32,700 nucleotides of DNA. It comes from an uncultured Rhodospirillaceae bacterium (lineage in GTDB: Bacteria; Pseudomonadota; Alphaproteobacteria; Rhodospirillales; Magnetospirillaceae). The stretch lies in assembly GCA_937887565.1 (NCBI GenBank), contig CALABS010000025.1:1-32700 (forward strand), written 5' to 3'. The stretch's first letter is position 1. Every line of letters starts with the position of its first letter. Below the pieces are notes generated by a model, which had not been told where the DNA came from, ran no database searches, and saw nothing but the letters and a program-made list of their open reading frames with translations. Positions 23,619 through 30,773 of the stretch are shown here, piece after piece. The position numbers were made by a program, and so were the translations under genes.

Positions 23619-24962
23619 TTACTCGGCCGGAGCGTAGCCGGCCTTGGAGGACACGGTCGCGCGACCGGGAACCACCAGCGAGTAGACGATGAGCACCACG
23701 CCAACCAGGGTCACCACGCCGGCGCCGAGGCGCATGACGTAGAACAGGCCGAGCTGGTCCTGGACCTCCATGAAGTTCATGCCCAGGACGCGCTGCAGGT
23801 GGGTCTGGACGACGCCCGCGAAGGTCAGGGCGAAGGTCATGAACGCCACGGCGCTGGAGGTGACCCAGAAGCCCCACATGTTGAGGGTCTGGTTGTAGGG
23901 CTCACGCTTCAGCAGGATCGGCATCGCATAGGTGAACATGGCGATGTTCAGCATCACGTAGGCGCCGTAGAAGGCCAGGTGGCCGTGGGCGGCGGTGACC
24001 TGCGTGCCGTGGGTGTAGTAGTTGATCGGGGCGAGCGTGTGCAGGAAGCCCCACACGCCGGCGCCGAAGAAGGCGAAGGCCGAGCAGCCCAGGCACCACA
24101 GCAGCGCGGCGCGGTTGGGATGGGTGCGGCCGCCCTTCCAGACCATGTAGAAGGTAAAGACCACCATGGCGAAGAAGGGAACGACCTCCAGCGTCGAGAA
24201 GATCGAGCCGATCCACTGCCAGTAGCCGGGGGTGCCTATCCAGTAGTAGTGGTGGCCGGTGCCCAGGATGCCGGTGAACAGGGTCAGCGACACGATGACG
24301 TACAGCCACTTCTCGACCACCTCGCGATCGACGCCGGTCAGCTTGATCATCAGGAAGGCCAGGACCGAGGCCATGACCAGCTCCCACACGCCCTCGACCC
24401 AGAGATGGACGACCCACCACCAGAAGAACTTGTCGAGGACCAGGTTCGACGGATTGTAGAAGGCGAACAGGAAGAACAGCGCGATGCCCCACAGGCCCAG
24501 CAGCAGGACGTTGGCGATGGCCGTCTTGCGGCCCTTCAGCACCGTCATGGTGATGTTGTAGAGGAACATCAGCGCCACCACGACGATGGCGGCCTTGATC
24601 CACAGCGGCTGCTCGAGGAACTCGCGGCCCTCGTGGATCTTGAACAGGTAGCCGACCACGGCCGCCGCCGCGCCGAACAGGAACAGCCAGAACTGCAGCA
24701 CCGCCAGCTTGGGGCTGTGCAACTCGGTCTCGCATTCCTCGGGGATCAGGTAGTAGGCGCAGCCGAAGAAGCCCATCAGCAGCCACACGATCAGCGCGTT
24801 GGTGTGGATCATGCGGCCGATGTTGAAGGGCACCAGATCGGCCAGGAAGTTGGGCATCACCACGATGGTGCCGAGGATGGTCCCGAACAGCACCTGGGCG
24901 ATGAACAGGGCAAGCGCACCAGCAAAGTAGTAGAGCGCCACCTTCTGCGATTCGTATTTCAT
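23619..24962 (-). CDS. norB: Nitric oxide reductase large subunit NorB
   Basis: Catalytic subunit of cytochrome-c-dependent nitric oxide reductase (2 NO to N2O) in the inner membrane. The 447-residue, roughly 12-helix protein keeps the expected heme and non-heme iron ligands: His53 and His328 for low-spin heme b, His326 for heme b3, and His186, His237, His238 with Glu190 for FeB. NIGRMIHTNALIVW, WVVHLWVEGVWE, GTGHHYYWIG and TAAHGHLAFYG are the surrounding blocks. Assignment of each residue follows the Pseudomonas aeruginosa structure by eye. It starts 18 bp after norC with GAGG before the ATG, and ends just before a strong terminator. Confidence 0.97.
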   Translation of the reverse strand: MKYESQKVALYYFAGALALFIAQVLFGTILGTIVVMPNFLADLVPFNIGRMIHTNALIVWLLMGFFGCAYYLIPEECETELHSPKLAVLQFWLFLFGAAAAVVGYLFKIHEGREFLEQPLWIKAAIVVVALMFLYNITMTVLKGRKTAIANVLLLGLWGIALFFLFAFYNPSNLVLDKFFWWWVVHLWVEGVWELVMASVLAFLMIKLTGVDREVVEKWLYVIVSLTLFTGILGTGHHYYWIGTPGYWQWIGSIFSTLEVVPFFAMVVFTFYMVWKGGRTHPNRAALLWCLGCSAFAFFGAGVWGFLHTLAPINYYTHGTQVTAAHGHLAFYGAYVMLNIAMFTYAMPILLKREPYNQTLNMWGFWVTSSAVAFMTFALTFAGVVQTHLQRVLGMNFMEVQDQLGLFYVMRLGAGVVTLVGVVLIVYSLVVPGRATVSSKAGYAPAE

Positions 24963-24980
24963 GATGTCACCTCGCTCGGA

Positions 24981-25430
24981 TCAGCCGCTGACCTGGGGCG
25001 GCCAATTCTTGGTGTCGATCTCGCTGGTCCACTTGAAGAAGTCGGCCAGATCGTCCAATTCCTTCTCGGAGAGATTGAACTGGGGCATCTGCCGGCGCCC
25101 CTCGACGCCCGACGGCTGGCCCTTCATCCAGGCCTTGAGCGCCTCGCGGGCGCCATCGGGATCGTCCTTGCCGCCATAGCGGACCCACACATTGCCCAGC
25201 TCCGGCGCGAAATAGGCGCCCTCGCCCAGCAGGGTGTGGCAGTTGATGCAAGCGTGCTTCTCGAACACGTGCTTGCCGCCCGCCACCCCAGGGGTGACAG
25301 GGTGTTTGTCGGTCGCATCGCTGATGCTGGCCACGGTCTGGGCCGACAACAGGAAGAAGACGACGAAGAAGAATACCGTGCCCCCGTAGAAAATGTTTCG
25401 GGCCGCGGCTTTCGTCAGTGTCTCGGACAT
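24981..25430 (-). CDS. norC: Nitric oxide reductase cytochrome c subunit NorC
   Basis: Membrane-anchored monoheme cytochrome c that feeds electrons to NorB. The 149-residue protein has an uncleaved N-terminal anchor (NIFYGGTVFFFVVFFLLSAQ, 12-31), the heme motif CINCH at 61-65, GEGAYFAPELGNVW and the probable axial Met115 in RRQMPQF. ATG 25430 is preferred because GAGGAG lies five bases upstream; an in-frame ATG at 25472 would add 14 polar residues before the anchor. First gene of norCBQD, preceded by an NNR-type site and a structured leader. Confidence 0.96.
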   Translation of the reverse strand: MSETLTKAAARNIFYGGTVFFFVVFFLLSAQTVASISDATDKHPVTPGVAGGKHVFEKHACINCHTLLGEGAYFAPELGNVWVRYGGKDDPDGAREALKAWMKGQPSGVEGRRQMPQFNLSEKELDDLADFFKWTSEIDTKNWPPQVSG

Positions 25431-25468
25431 GGTCGCTCCTCGGGATGAGGTGTTGTCTCTTCGAGCCT

Positions 25469-25495
25469 CCACCGCGGAACTCCCCCCAGCGGTGG
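25469..25495 (-). promoter_or_regulatory. Leader hairpin upstream of norC
   Basis: CCACCGC (25469-25475) and GCGGTGG (25489-25495) form a perfect 7-bp stem with a 13-nt loop inside the predicted norC 5' untranslated region, about 39 bp before the start. Could affect mRNA stability or translation. Confidence 0.4.
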
Positions 25496-25511
25496 TGAAT
25501 CCATGATCACC

Positions 25512-25528
25512 GTGGGGACATTCCCCAC
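25512..25528. promoter_or_regulatory. 17-bp palindrome just downstream of the norC start site
   Basis: GTGGGGACATTCCCCAC is a perfect 7-bp inverted repeat with a 3-bp centre. It falls at about +6 to +22 relative to the inferred transcription start, a typical repressor position. As RNA the 3-nt loop is tight, so a DNA operator is favoured. The cognate regulator is unknown. Confidence 0.5.
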
Positions 25529-25540
25529 CTCGAGGGTCAA

Positions 25541-25546
25541 CTTATC
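25541..25546 (-). promoter_or_regulatory. Putative -10 of the norC promoter
   Basis: GATAAG on the minus strand (CTTATC on plus) lies about 31 bp from the centre of the NNR-type site, predicting a start near 25534 with the activator centred near -41. Confidence 0.45.
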
Positions 25547-25567
25547 GATTGCGCCAAGCCGGGGGCT

Positions 25568-25581
25568 TTAACCTTGGTCAA
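25568..25581. promoter_or_regulatory. NNR/FNR-family binding site of the nor operon
   Basis: TTAACCTTGGTCAA matches the TTAAC-N4-GTCAA pattern described for the NO-responsive regulator NNR at the Paracoccus denitrificans nor promoter (recalled from memory). Its centre is about 41 bp upstream of the inferred norC start of transcription, the usual class II activator position. The regulator gene itself is not in the window. Confidence 0.7.
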
Positions 25582-25646
25582 GCTTGGCATGACTGGGCGG
25601 GGGCAAAGAAAAAGCGGTGGGCGGAAACGCGCGGAGGGGGGGGCGG

Positions 25647-25673
25647 GGAAACCGGCTCGGCGCACCCCTGTTA
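25647..25673 (+). promoter_or_regulatory. Possible EcfG-type stress promoter
   Basis: GGAAAC at 25647-25652 and GTTA at 25670-25673 are 17 bp apart, resembling the GGAAC/CGTT pattern of the alphaproteobacterial general stress sigma factor EcfG. The sequence context is G-rich, so chance is a concern. Confidence 0.25.
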
Positions 25674-25707
25674 GCGGGGCGAGCACCACTCGAACAGGAG
25701 TATCCCG

Positions 25708-26082
25708 ATGATCCGCATGCTCGCCGCCGCGGCCGCCGCCGCGCTCCTTTCCGCCCCCGCCCTGGCCCAGGACGTCTCGGCCGGCGGGGCGTCCCAGGAC
25801 CGGCAGGACGCAGGGCGATGGGAAGGACAGCAGCAAGGACAGATGGGCGACCAAGGCCAGCTTCCGGACCAGACCGCGCGGACTCCCGGCGAGGAGGGCG
25901 ATGCGGAGCAGCTTGACCGCGATCAACTCGGCCAGCGGCCCGAGCCCGGCGTGCCGCCGCTCGCCGACGACCAGACCGCCCAGGTCCCCGAGGACGAGGG
26001 GATCATCGGCCAGGACGAGGACCCGTCCCGGATGCCGCAGGCCGAGCAGGACCAGCCGTCCGATCTCGAACCCGCGCGTTAG
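25708..26082 (+). CDS. Secreted acidic Q/D/E/P-rich protein, 124 aa
   Basis: Not recognised as a family. AGGAG lies eight bases before ATG 25708. Residues 1-21 are a clear type I signal peptide (MIRMLAAAAAAALLSAPALAQ) with an ALA-Q cleavage site. The mature part is low-complexity, hydrophilic and probably disordered, dominated by D, E, Q, G and P with recurring short D-Q and Q-x-P-x-D words (GQLPDQTAR, PPLADDQTAQVPEDEG) and no cysteines or aromatic core; a single Trp is at 38. A periplasmic buffering, metal-binding or stress-protective role is possible but not shown. Divergent from norC, with 277 bp between the two starts. Confidence 0.75.
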   Translation: MIRMLAAAAAAALLSAPALAQDVSAGGASQDRQDAGRWEGQQQGQMGDQGQLPDQTARTPGEEGDAEQLDRDQLGQRPEPGVPPLADDQTAQVPEDEGIIGQDEDPSRMPQAEQDQPSDLEPAR

Positions 26083-26091
26083 GCCGCCACG

Positions 26092-26123
26092 ACCAGGAGG
26101 GGGCCGCGCGCCACCCTCCCGGT
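26092..26123 (+). terminator. Hairpin after the secreted acidic protein
   Basis: ACCAGGAGGG (26092-26101) and CCCTCCCGGT (26114-26123) form a 10-bp stem with one mismatch and a GC-rich 12-nt loop. No T-tract follows directly, but ATTTTTG occurs at 26151. Confidence 0.4.
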
Positions 26124-26200
26124 CCCCCCAAGGGGCGTAGGTGCGCGGGCATTTTTGTGATACCACCCCGGTGTCCATCCGGCCGCCCGGGAGTGGTGCC

Positions 26201-27100
26201 ATGATCCTCGACCTGCGCGACATGCTTTCCGATGCCCAGGCCCACCGGTACGCCCTGCCGGTGTTCGAGGTCGCCGGCGTGGCGTTGGCACGGGCCGCCG
26301 CCGAGGCGGCCGCCGATCTGGACTCACCGGTGGTCCTGCACCCGACCCGCGACGCCGACCTGCTGATGCCGGCCCTGGTGGCGCTGGCGAAGCGCTCGGC
26401 GGTGCCGGTGGCGCCGGTGATCGGCGGCATCGCCACCGCCGACGACGCCGCCGCCGCCATCCGGCTGGGCGCCCATGGCCTGATCCTGGCCGAGGAGGCG
26501 CCGGCCGCCGACCTCGCCCGGCTCGCCGAGGCCTGTAACGTCGCCATCATTCCCGGCGGCGCGCGCCGCCCCTTGCGCGACGAGGAGGTTCCCGACCCCG
26601 GCCTGGGCTGGTTCGGCGACATCCTCGACCATTCCTCGTCGCCGGTCGCCCAACGCATCTCGCAGTCGCGGTCGCCGCTGGGATGGGCCGAGGTGGTGGA
26701 CCTGGCCGCCACCACCGCGCGCGGCCGCGCCGCCGCCTGCATCGGCCGCAGCGGCGCCTGCGGCCGGGTCGCCAAGCTGGCGCGGGTATGCCGCCGCCGC
26801 CGCGAGGTCGAGCACGTGGTCCTGTACAATCCCGGAACCGACGACGTCGCCACCCAGGAGGCGGTGCTCGACGAGGGCGTACGGCTGCTCGGCATGGTGC
26901 CCGGGGTCAGGCGGGTGTTCCTCGGCCGCGCCGCCGCCGCCGATGGCGCCTACCGCCACGCCTGGATCATCCGACTGGCCGCCGAGGGGGTGATCGGCCT
27001 ACTCCGCGACCATCCCGACCATGTGGCCTTCGTCGACCGCCACGTCCGCCCAGTCGGCGCCGACCGCGCGACCTTCGACTTCGTGGACCAGCGCGACTAG
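26201..27100 (+). CDS. Degenerate class II aldolase-like domain fused to Dabb
   Basis: A 299-residue protein made of two parts. Residues 1 to about 180 follow the opening of class II fructose/tagatose-bisphosphate aldolases (DMLSDAQAHRYALPVFEVAGVALARAAAEAAADLDSPVVLH), but the zinc-site segment that normally reads HLDHG is PVIGG (72-76), and no other zinc-binding His pair is evident. Residues 202-299 are a full stress-responsive Dabb (A/B barrel) domain: VEHVVLYNPG, VPGVRRVFLGR, DHPDHVAFVDRHVRPVGADRATFDFV. Each domain is known alone; the fusion and the apparent loss of aldolase chemistry are unusual. The linker is Cys/Arg-rich (residues 180-201). The start at 26201 follows GGGAG. The 3' end overlaps the opposite-strand hemerythrin-like gene by 102 bp. 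Confidence 0.75.
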   Translation: MILDLRDMLSDAQAHRYALPVFEVAGVALARAAAEAAADLDSPVVLHPTRDADLLMPALVALAKRSAVPVAPVIGGIATADDAAAAIRLGAHGLILAEEAPAADLARLAEACNVAIIPGGARRPLRDEEVPDPGLGWFGDILDHSSSPVAQRISQSRSPLGWAEVVDLAATTARGRAAACIGRSGACGRVAKLARVCRRRREVEHVVLYNPGTDDVATQEAVLDEGVRLLGMVPGVRRVFLGRAAAADGAYRHAWIIRLAAEGVIGLLRDHPDHVAFVDRHVRPVGADRATFDFVDQRD

Positions 27101-27511
27101 CTCCCGCCGGGTGCGCGCCCAGTCGCCCAGGCTGCGATCCTCGGCGGTGACATGGGCGGCGATCCAACGCAGCAGCACCTCGCGCACCCGGGCGCGCTCG
27201 ATATCGGCGCAGGTGTTGGACCGGTACAGCTCCTCCAGGTCGTCGAGCAGGCGCCGGTGGTCGCGGGCGTGCTCGTCGGCATGGGGAAAGGCGATGGCCC
27301 GCATCATCTCTTCCTGGTCCGAGAAGTTGCGGCGCGCGAAGACCGTCAGCGCCGCGATCTTGGTGCAGGCGCGGCGGTCGCAGTGCCCATTGCGGCGGCG
27401 GCATTCCACCAGCGGCTCGAACATCCGTCCAATCAGGAAGCAAAGCCCCTCGTTGGCGGCGTCGATCCGCCGCACGCCGGTGCGGGCCTTATGTACCAGG
27501 GCTTTGACCAT
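26999..27511 (-). CDS. Hemerythrin-like protein with one iron site altered
   Basis: A 170-residue relative of bacteriohemerythrin, a four-helix di-iron protein that binds O2 or senses it. The blocks align as RIDAANEGLCFLIGRMF (15-31), ARRNFSDQEEMMRAIAFPHADEHARDHRRLL (59-89) and LLRWIAAHVTAEDRSLGDW (113-131). His81, His85, His120 and Asp125 are kept. The first-helix His is Asn20, the HF His is Asn62 and the following Glu is Gln66. In the classical numbering the Fe1 set (H73, H77, H101, D106) survives and the Fe2 set (H25, H54, E58) is lost. ATG 27511 is chosen at the start of homology; the longer ORF to 27658 is possible. The C-terminal 35 residues are antisense to the Dabb gene. Confidence 0.72.
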   Translation of the reverse strand: MVKALVHKARTGVRRIDAANEGLCFLIGRMFEPLVECRRRNGHCDRRACTKIAALTVFARRNFSDQEEMMRAIAFPHADEHARDHRRLLDDLEELYRSNTCADIERARVREVLLRWIAAHVTAEDRSLGDWARTRRELVALVHEVEGRAVGADWADVAVDEGHMVGMVAE

Positions 27512-27535
27512 CGGACGCTTCGCGACTCGGAGTTT

Positions 27536-27553
27536 CTTATACTTTAGAAGTAT
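27536..27553 (-). promoter_or_regulatory. Operator-like palindrome over the hemerythrin-gene -10
   Basis: ATACTT-TAG-AAGTAT at 27539-27553 is a perfect 6-bp inverted repeat with a 3-bp centre in an unusually AT-rich patch. The minus-strand TATAAG at 27536-27541 overlaps it and is a good -10, 25 bp before the start at 27511. Repression by a dimeric regulator is inferred. Confidence 0.5.
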
Positions 27554-27700
27554 CGCCCTGGCACCGTATCGCCTCCCGTCACAGGACGCAACCGTTTCTT
27601 GCAGCTTGTGCGCTCGCCGACACAAAGCGTCGATTGCGTCAGGCACGATTGTTGGCAATCATCTGCATCATTGGGGACTTCCCGGCATGGGGATACGGGG

Positions 27701-28819
27701 ATGATCTTGGAATCGGGACCGACCGGGGCGAGCCCGCCGCGATCCATGGTGGCGGTGATAGACGCCAATCCGCACCACCGCGACCAGATGGCGAAGGCGC
27801 TGATGTCCTTCTATCGCGTCGCCGACTATCCCGACGTCGAGACCGCCGTCGGCACCATGCGCCAACCGCCGTCGGTGGTGATCGTCGACGAGCGCGCCCG
27901 GCCCCACCAGGGCAGGGAGCTGGTCCGCACGCTGCGATCGGAAGTCGTGATGCGGGGAGTGCCGATCATCGTCTGCCGGGCCCGAGATTCGGCCGTCCCG
28001 GCGGCCGACCAGGAGCCGGACGCCCTGCTGGAAAAGCCGTTCCGGCGCAGCGAACTGATCAACACCATCTCGGGCCTGCTCAACCGCAAGGTCGAGGCCG
28101 GCTGGGACGGCCTGCCCGAGCGGCCGCAAAAGAGCCTGCGCGCGACGCTGGCCACCTTCAACGGCTTCGCCGACCTGCTCGAGCGGGGCGAGCCGCTGGA
28201 CTCCCACCACCTCAACGCCGCCTGCGCACCGCTGATCGAGGCGGTGGCCCACAGCGAGCACAAGCACATCCTGGGCGCCATCCGCGGCCACGACAACTTC
28301 TCCTATGTGCATTCCATGCGGGTGGCGACGCTGCTGACGCTGTTCGGCCACACCATCGGCCTGAAGGACGAGGCGCTGGTCATCCTGGCCTCGGGGGGGC
28401 TGGTCCACGACATCGGCAAGATGGGCATCCCGCACGAGATCCTGAACAAGCCCGGGGCGCTGAGCGAGGCCGAGCGGACGGTCATGCGGAGCCACGTCGG
28501 CAGGACCATCGACTACCTGCAGAACCGCTCCGACGTTGCCAAGGGCGTGGTCACCATCGCCGCCCAGCACCACGAGAAGCTGGACGGCTCGGGCTATCCG
28601 CGCGGCCTCAAGGGCGGGCAGCTCAACGACCTCGCCCGCATGGCGGCCATCGTCGACGTGTTCGCGGCCATGACCGACCGCCGCACCTACAAGGCCCCGG
28701 TCGCCGCCGAGACCGCGCTGGCGACGATGTCCGAGACCATGGGCGCGGAATTGGACACCCGCCTGTTGGGGATGTTCCGCGAGATGCTGCTGGACGCGGT
28801 GGCGGTGGACTGGGTGTGA
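27701..28819 (+). CDS. REC-HD-GYP response regulator phosphodiesterase
   Basis: Predicted cyclic-di-GMP phosphodiesterase of 372 residues controlled by a receiver domain. REC (about 13-125) has the acidic pocket in AVIDANPHHRD, phosphoacceptor Asp in VVIVDERAR, and the conserved Lys in LLEKPFRR; the Thr/Ser switch position appears to be Cys (PIIVCRARD). The HD-GYP domain contains NFSYVHSMRVATLL, GGLVHDIGKMGIPHEIL, MRSHVGRTIDYL, AAQHHEKLDGSGYPRGLKG and VDVFAAMTDRRTYK, with the HD and GYP motifs intact. ATG 27701 follows a G-rich stretch after an in-frame but AT-richer upstream extension. It converges on a CHASE histidine kinase 21 bp away, which could be its partner. Confidence 0.92.
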   Translation: MILESGPTGASPPRSMVAVIDANPHHRDQMAKALMSFYRVADYPDVETAVGTMRQPPSVVIVDERARPHQGRELVRTLRSEVVMRGVPIIVCRARDSAVPAADQEPDALLEKPFRRSELINTISGLLNRKVEAGWDGLPERPQKSLRATLATFNGFADLLERGEPLDSHHLNAACAPLIEAVAHSEHKHILGAIRGHDNFSYVHSMRVATLLTLFGHTIGLKDEALVILASGGLVHDIGKMGIPHEILNKPGALSEAERTVMRSHVGRTIDYLQNRSDVAKGVVTIAAQHHEKLDGSGYPRGLKGGQLNDLARMAAIVDVFAAMTDRRTYKAPVAAETALATMSETMGAELDTRLLGMFREMLLDAVAVDWV

Positions 28820-28840
28820 CCGCTTCCGCCCGGGGCGGGT

Positions 28841-30502
28841 TCACTCCCCGGGCAGGGTGAACAGGAAGGTGGCACCCTTGCCGGGTTCCGATTCCACCCA
28901 CAGACGGCCGCCGCTCTGGGCGACAATACGCTGGCACAGCGCCAGCCCGATGCCGGTGCCGTCGCGGTCGCCGGGCGGGTGCAGGCGCTGGAAGACGGTG
29001 AATATTTGCTCGAAATATTCGGGGTCGATGCCGATGCCGTTGTCGGCGACCGCGAACACCCACCAACCCGGCCGGTCGGGGCGCGCGCTCACCCGCACAT
29101 GGACCGGCCGGTCGTCGGCCCGGTATTTGACGGCGTTGCCGATCATGTTCTGGAACAGGCTGACCAGATGGCTGGATGTCGCCCGCACCGAGGGCAGCGT
29201 CCCCACCTCGACCACCGCACCGGCCCCGGCGACCTCGGCGGCCAGATTGGCCAGCGCCTCGTCGGCGGCGGCGGCGGCGGACACCGTCCCGGTCGGGCGC
29301 GGCGAGTTGGAGACGCGGGCATATTCCAGCAGATCCTGGATCAGGTGCGACATGCGAAGCGAGCCCTCGACGATGAAGCCGATGAAGGTGTCGGCATCGG
29401 CGTCGAGCCGGCTTGCGTAGCGGCGCGACAACAACTGGGCGTAGCTGGTGACGTTGCGCAGCGGGGTCTGGAGGTCGTGGGACGCCACATAGGCGAACCG
29501 CTCCAGGTCGGCGTTGGACCGCTCCAGGTCGGCGACCAGGACTTCGAGGTCGTGGGACTTACGGCGCAACTGCTGCTTCGCCCGGTCCTGTCCGATGACG
29601 TGAAAGGCGGTGCCGAAAGCGATACCGGCCATAGCCAGGAACGCCGTCACCGCCATCACCCGGGTCGGCGTCCGGGGCTCGCCGTTCCAGCCGTCGCGGG
29701 GAACCGCCGCCATCCGCCAGGTCCCGTAGACCAATTGAACGTCGGCCTCGACGGGGTCGGCATCGAACGCCGCCGCGTCGCCGTGAACCATCTCGCCGTC
29801 GGCGCCCAGCCCGTCCCGCCCCCGGATGGCGACCCGGATGGGAAGGTCGGCATCGGTCAGGCCGGCGGCGGCGAAGGTGGCGTCCACATCGAGCACCATG
29901 TTGGCCATGCCGTAGAACCGCTCGTCGCCGCTTCCGTCCTCGGCCGGAAGGAAGACCGGCGTGCGCAGGATCAACCCGGTTCCGCCCTGGATCAAAGGTA
30001 CCGGCCCCTGCAACAGGGAACTGCGGGCGGCGATGGCCTTGCGCACCGATTCGTACTGGACGGGAACCGAGCGGAAGTCCACCCCCAACACCGATTCGTT
30101 GCCCTCCACGGGATAGGACATAGCGATCACCAGCCCGTGGCTGACCACCATGTTGCGCAGGTTGCGGTGGTCCTTCATCAGGATTCGCGCCACCGCCTCG
30201 AATTCGTCGGGCGTGATGCCGCCATGGACGATGATCTGCGCCACCACCCCCCGGGCCCGCAACAGCGGCGCCGACAGCGCGTATTCCAGCTTGGCTCGGA
30301 TGGTGGACAGCCGGTCGGCCACCGCCGCCCTCTCCTCCTGGGCGCGGCGCTGGCCATCGACGTAGTCGAGCATCAGCAGCGTCACCGCCGCCAGCACGGT
30401 GACCAGGGCGGCCGCCAGCAGGGGAAGGCGCCGCGCCGGCGGCGGCATTTCCCCGCCATGCGCGTCATTTCCCGTCCCGGCGTTACCTTGCGGCAAGATC
30501 AT
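28841..30502 (-). CDS. CHASE-domain sensor histidine kinase
   Basis: An inner-membrane sensor of 553 residues. Segment 1 (about 25-47, LLAAALVTVLAAVTLLMLDYV) and segment 2 (about 281-303) flank a periplasmic CHASE domain with PVEGNESVLGVDF and SSLLQGPVPLIQGGTGLILRTPVF. The kinase part has the phosphoacceptor block FAYVASHDLQTPLRNVTSYAQLL (His342) of the phytochrome/HWE-neighbouring 'SHDLQTPLR' subgroup, N box LFQNMIGNAVKYR, G1 VADNGIGID and G2 GTGIGLALCQRI. ATG 30502 has GGAGGAAGG on the minus strand at suitable spacing; the open frame beyond is not CHASE-like. Convergent with the HD-GYP gene and a plausible cognate kinase for its receiver domain. Confidence 0.92.
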   Translation of the reverse strand: MILPQGNAGTGNDAHGGEMPPPARRLPLLAAALVTVLAAVTLLMLDYVDGQRRAQEERAAVADRLSTIRAKLEYALSAPLLRARGVVAQIIVHGGITPDEFEAVARILMKDHRNLRNMVVSHGLVIAMSYPVEGNESVLGVDFRSVPVQYESVRKAIAARSSLLQGPVPLIQGGTGLILRTPVFLPAEDGSGDERFYGMANMVLDVDATFAAAGLTDADLPIRVAIRGRDGLGADGEMVHGDAAAFDADPVEADVQLVYGTWRMAAVPRDGWNGEPRTPTRVMAVTAFLAMAGIAFGTAFHVIGQDRAKQQLRRKSHDLEVLVADLERSNADLERFAYVASHDLQTPLRNVTSYAQLLSRRYASRLDADADTFIGFIVEGSLRMSHLIQDLLEYARVSNSPRPTGTVSAAAAADEALANLAAEVAGAGAVVEVGTLPSVRATSSHLVSLFQNMIGNAVKYRADDRPVHVRVSARPDRPGWWVFAVADNGIGIDPEYFEQIFTVFQRLHPPGDRDGTGIGLALCQRIVAQSGGRLWVESEPGKGATFLFTLPGE

Positions 30503-30586
30503 GCGCCCCCCTTCCTCCCCTGGTAGCATAACGATTGCGGACGATGGCGCATAGAGGGCCGCATCGGCGCCGACATGGACGATCGT

Positions 30587-30609
30587 CAATTCACCGGGAC
30601 GGGGAATTG
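30587..30609. promoter_or_regulatory. Inverted repeat CAATTC-N11-GAATTG
   Basis: CAATTC at 30587-30592 and GAATTG at 30604-30609 flank an 11-bp GC-rich centre in the 271-bp region between the kinase start and the copper operon. No gene is seen in this region. The element could be an operator for either divergent unit. Confidence 0.35.
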
Positions 30610-30773
30610 GATAGGATGACCCGTAGGCTGGACGGAGACCGTGAAATGCCGGTGGTCCCGGGGATGGCGGCGGCGGCCCGAGAATTCCCTTTTCCGGTTC
30701 GGCGGCAACCCATATGCTGTTCGTCAAGGTCGATGATCCGACGGACATATGTGATCCAAGGATGATGACAGGC

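Noticed and set aside
22908..25448. Plus-strand ORF of 846 codons across the nor genes
   Set aside because: Antisense to norQ, norB and norC, which are unmistakable; His/Gln/Gly-rich composition is typical of a shadow.
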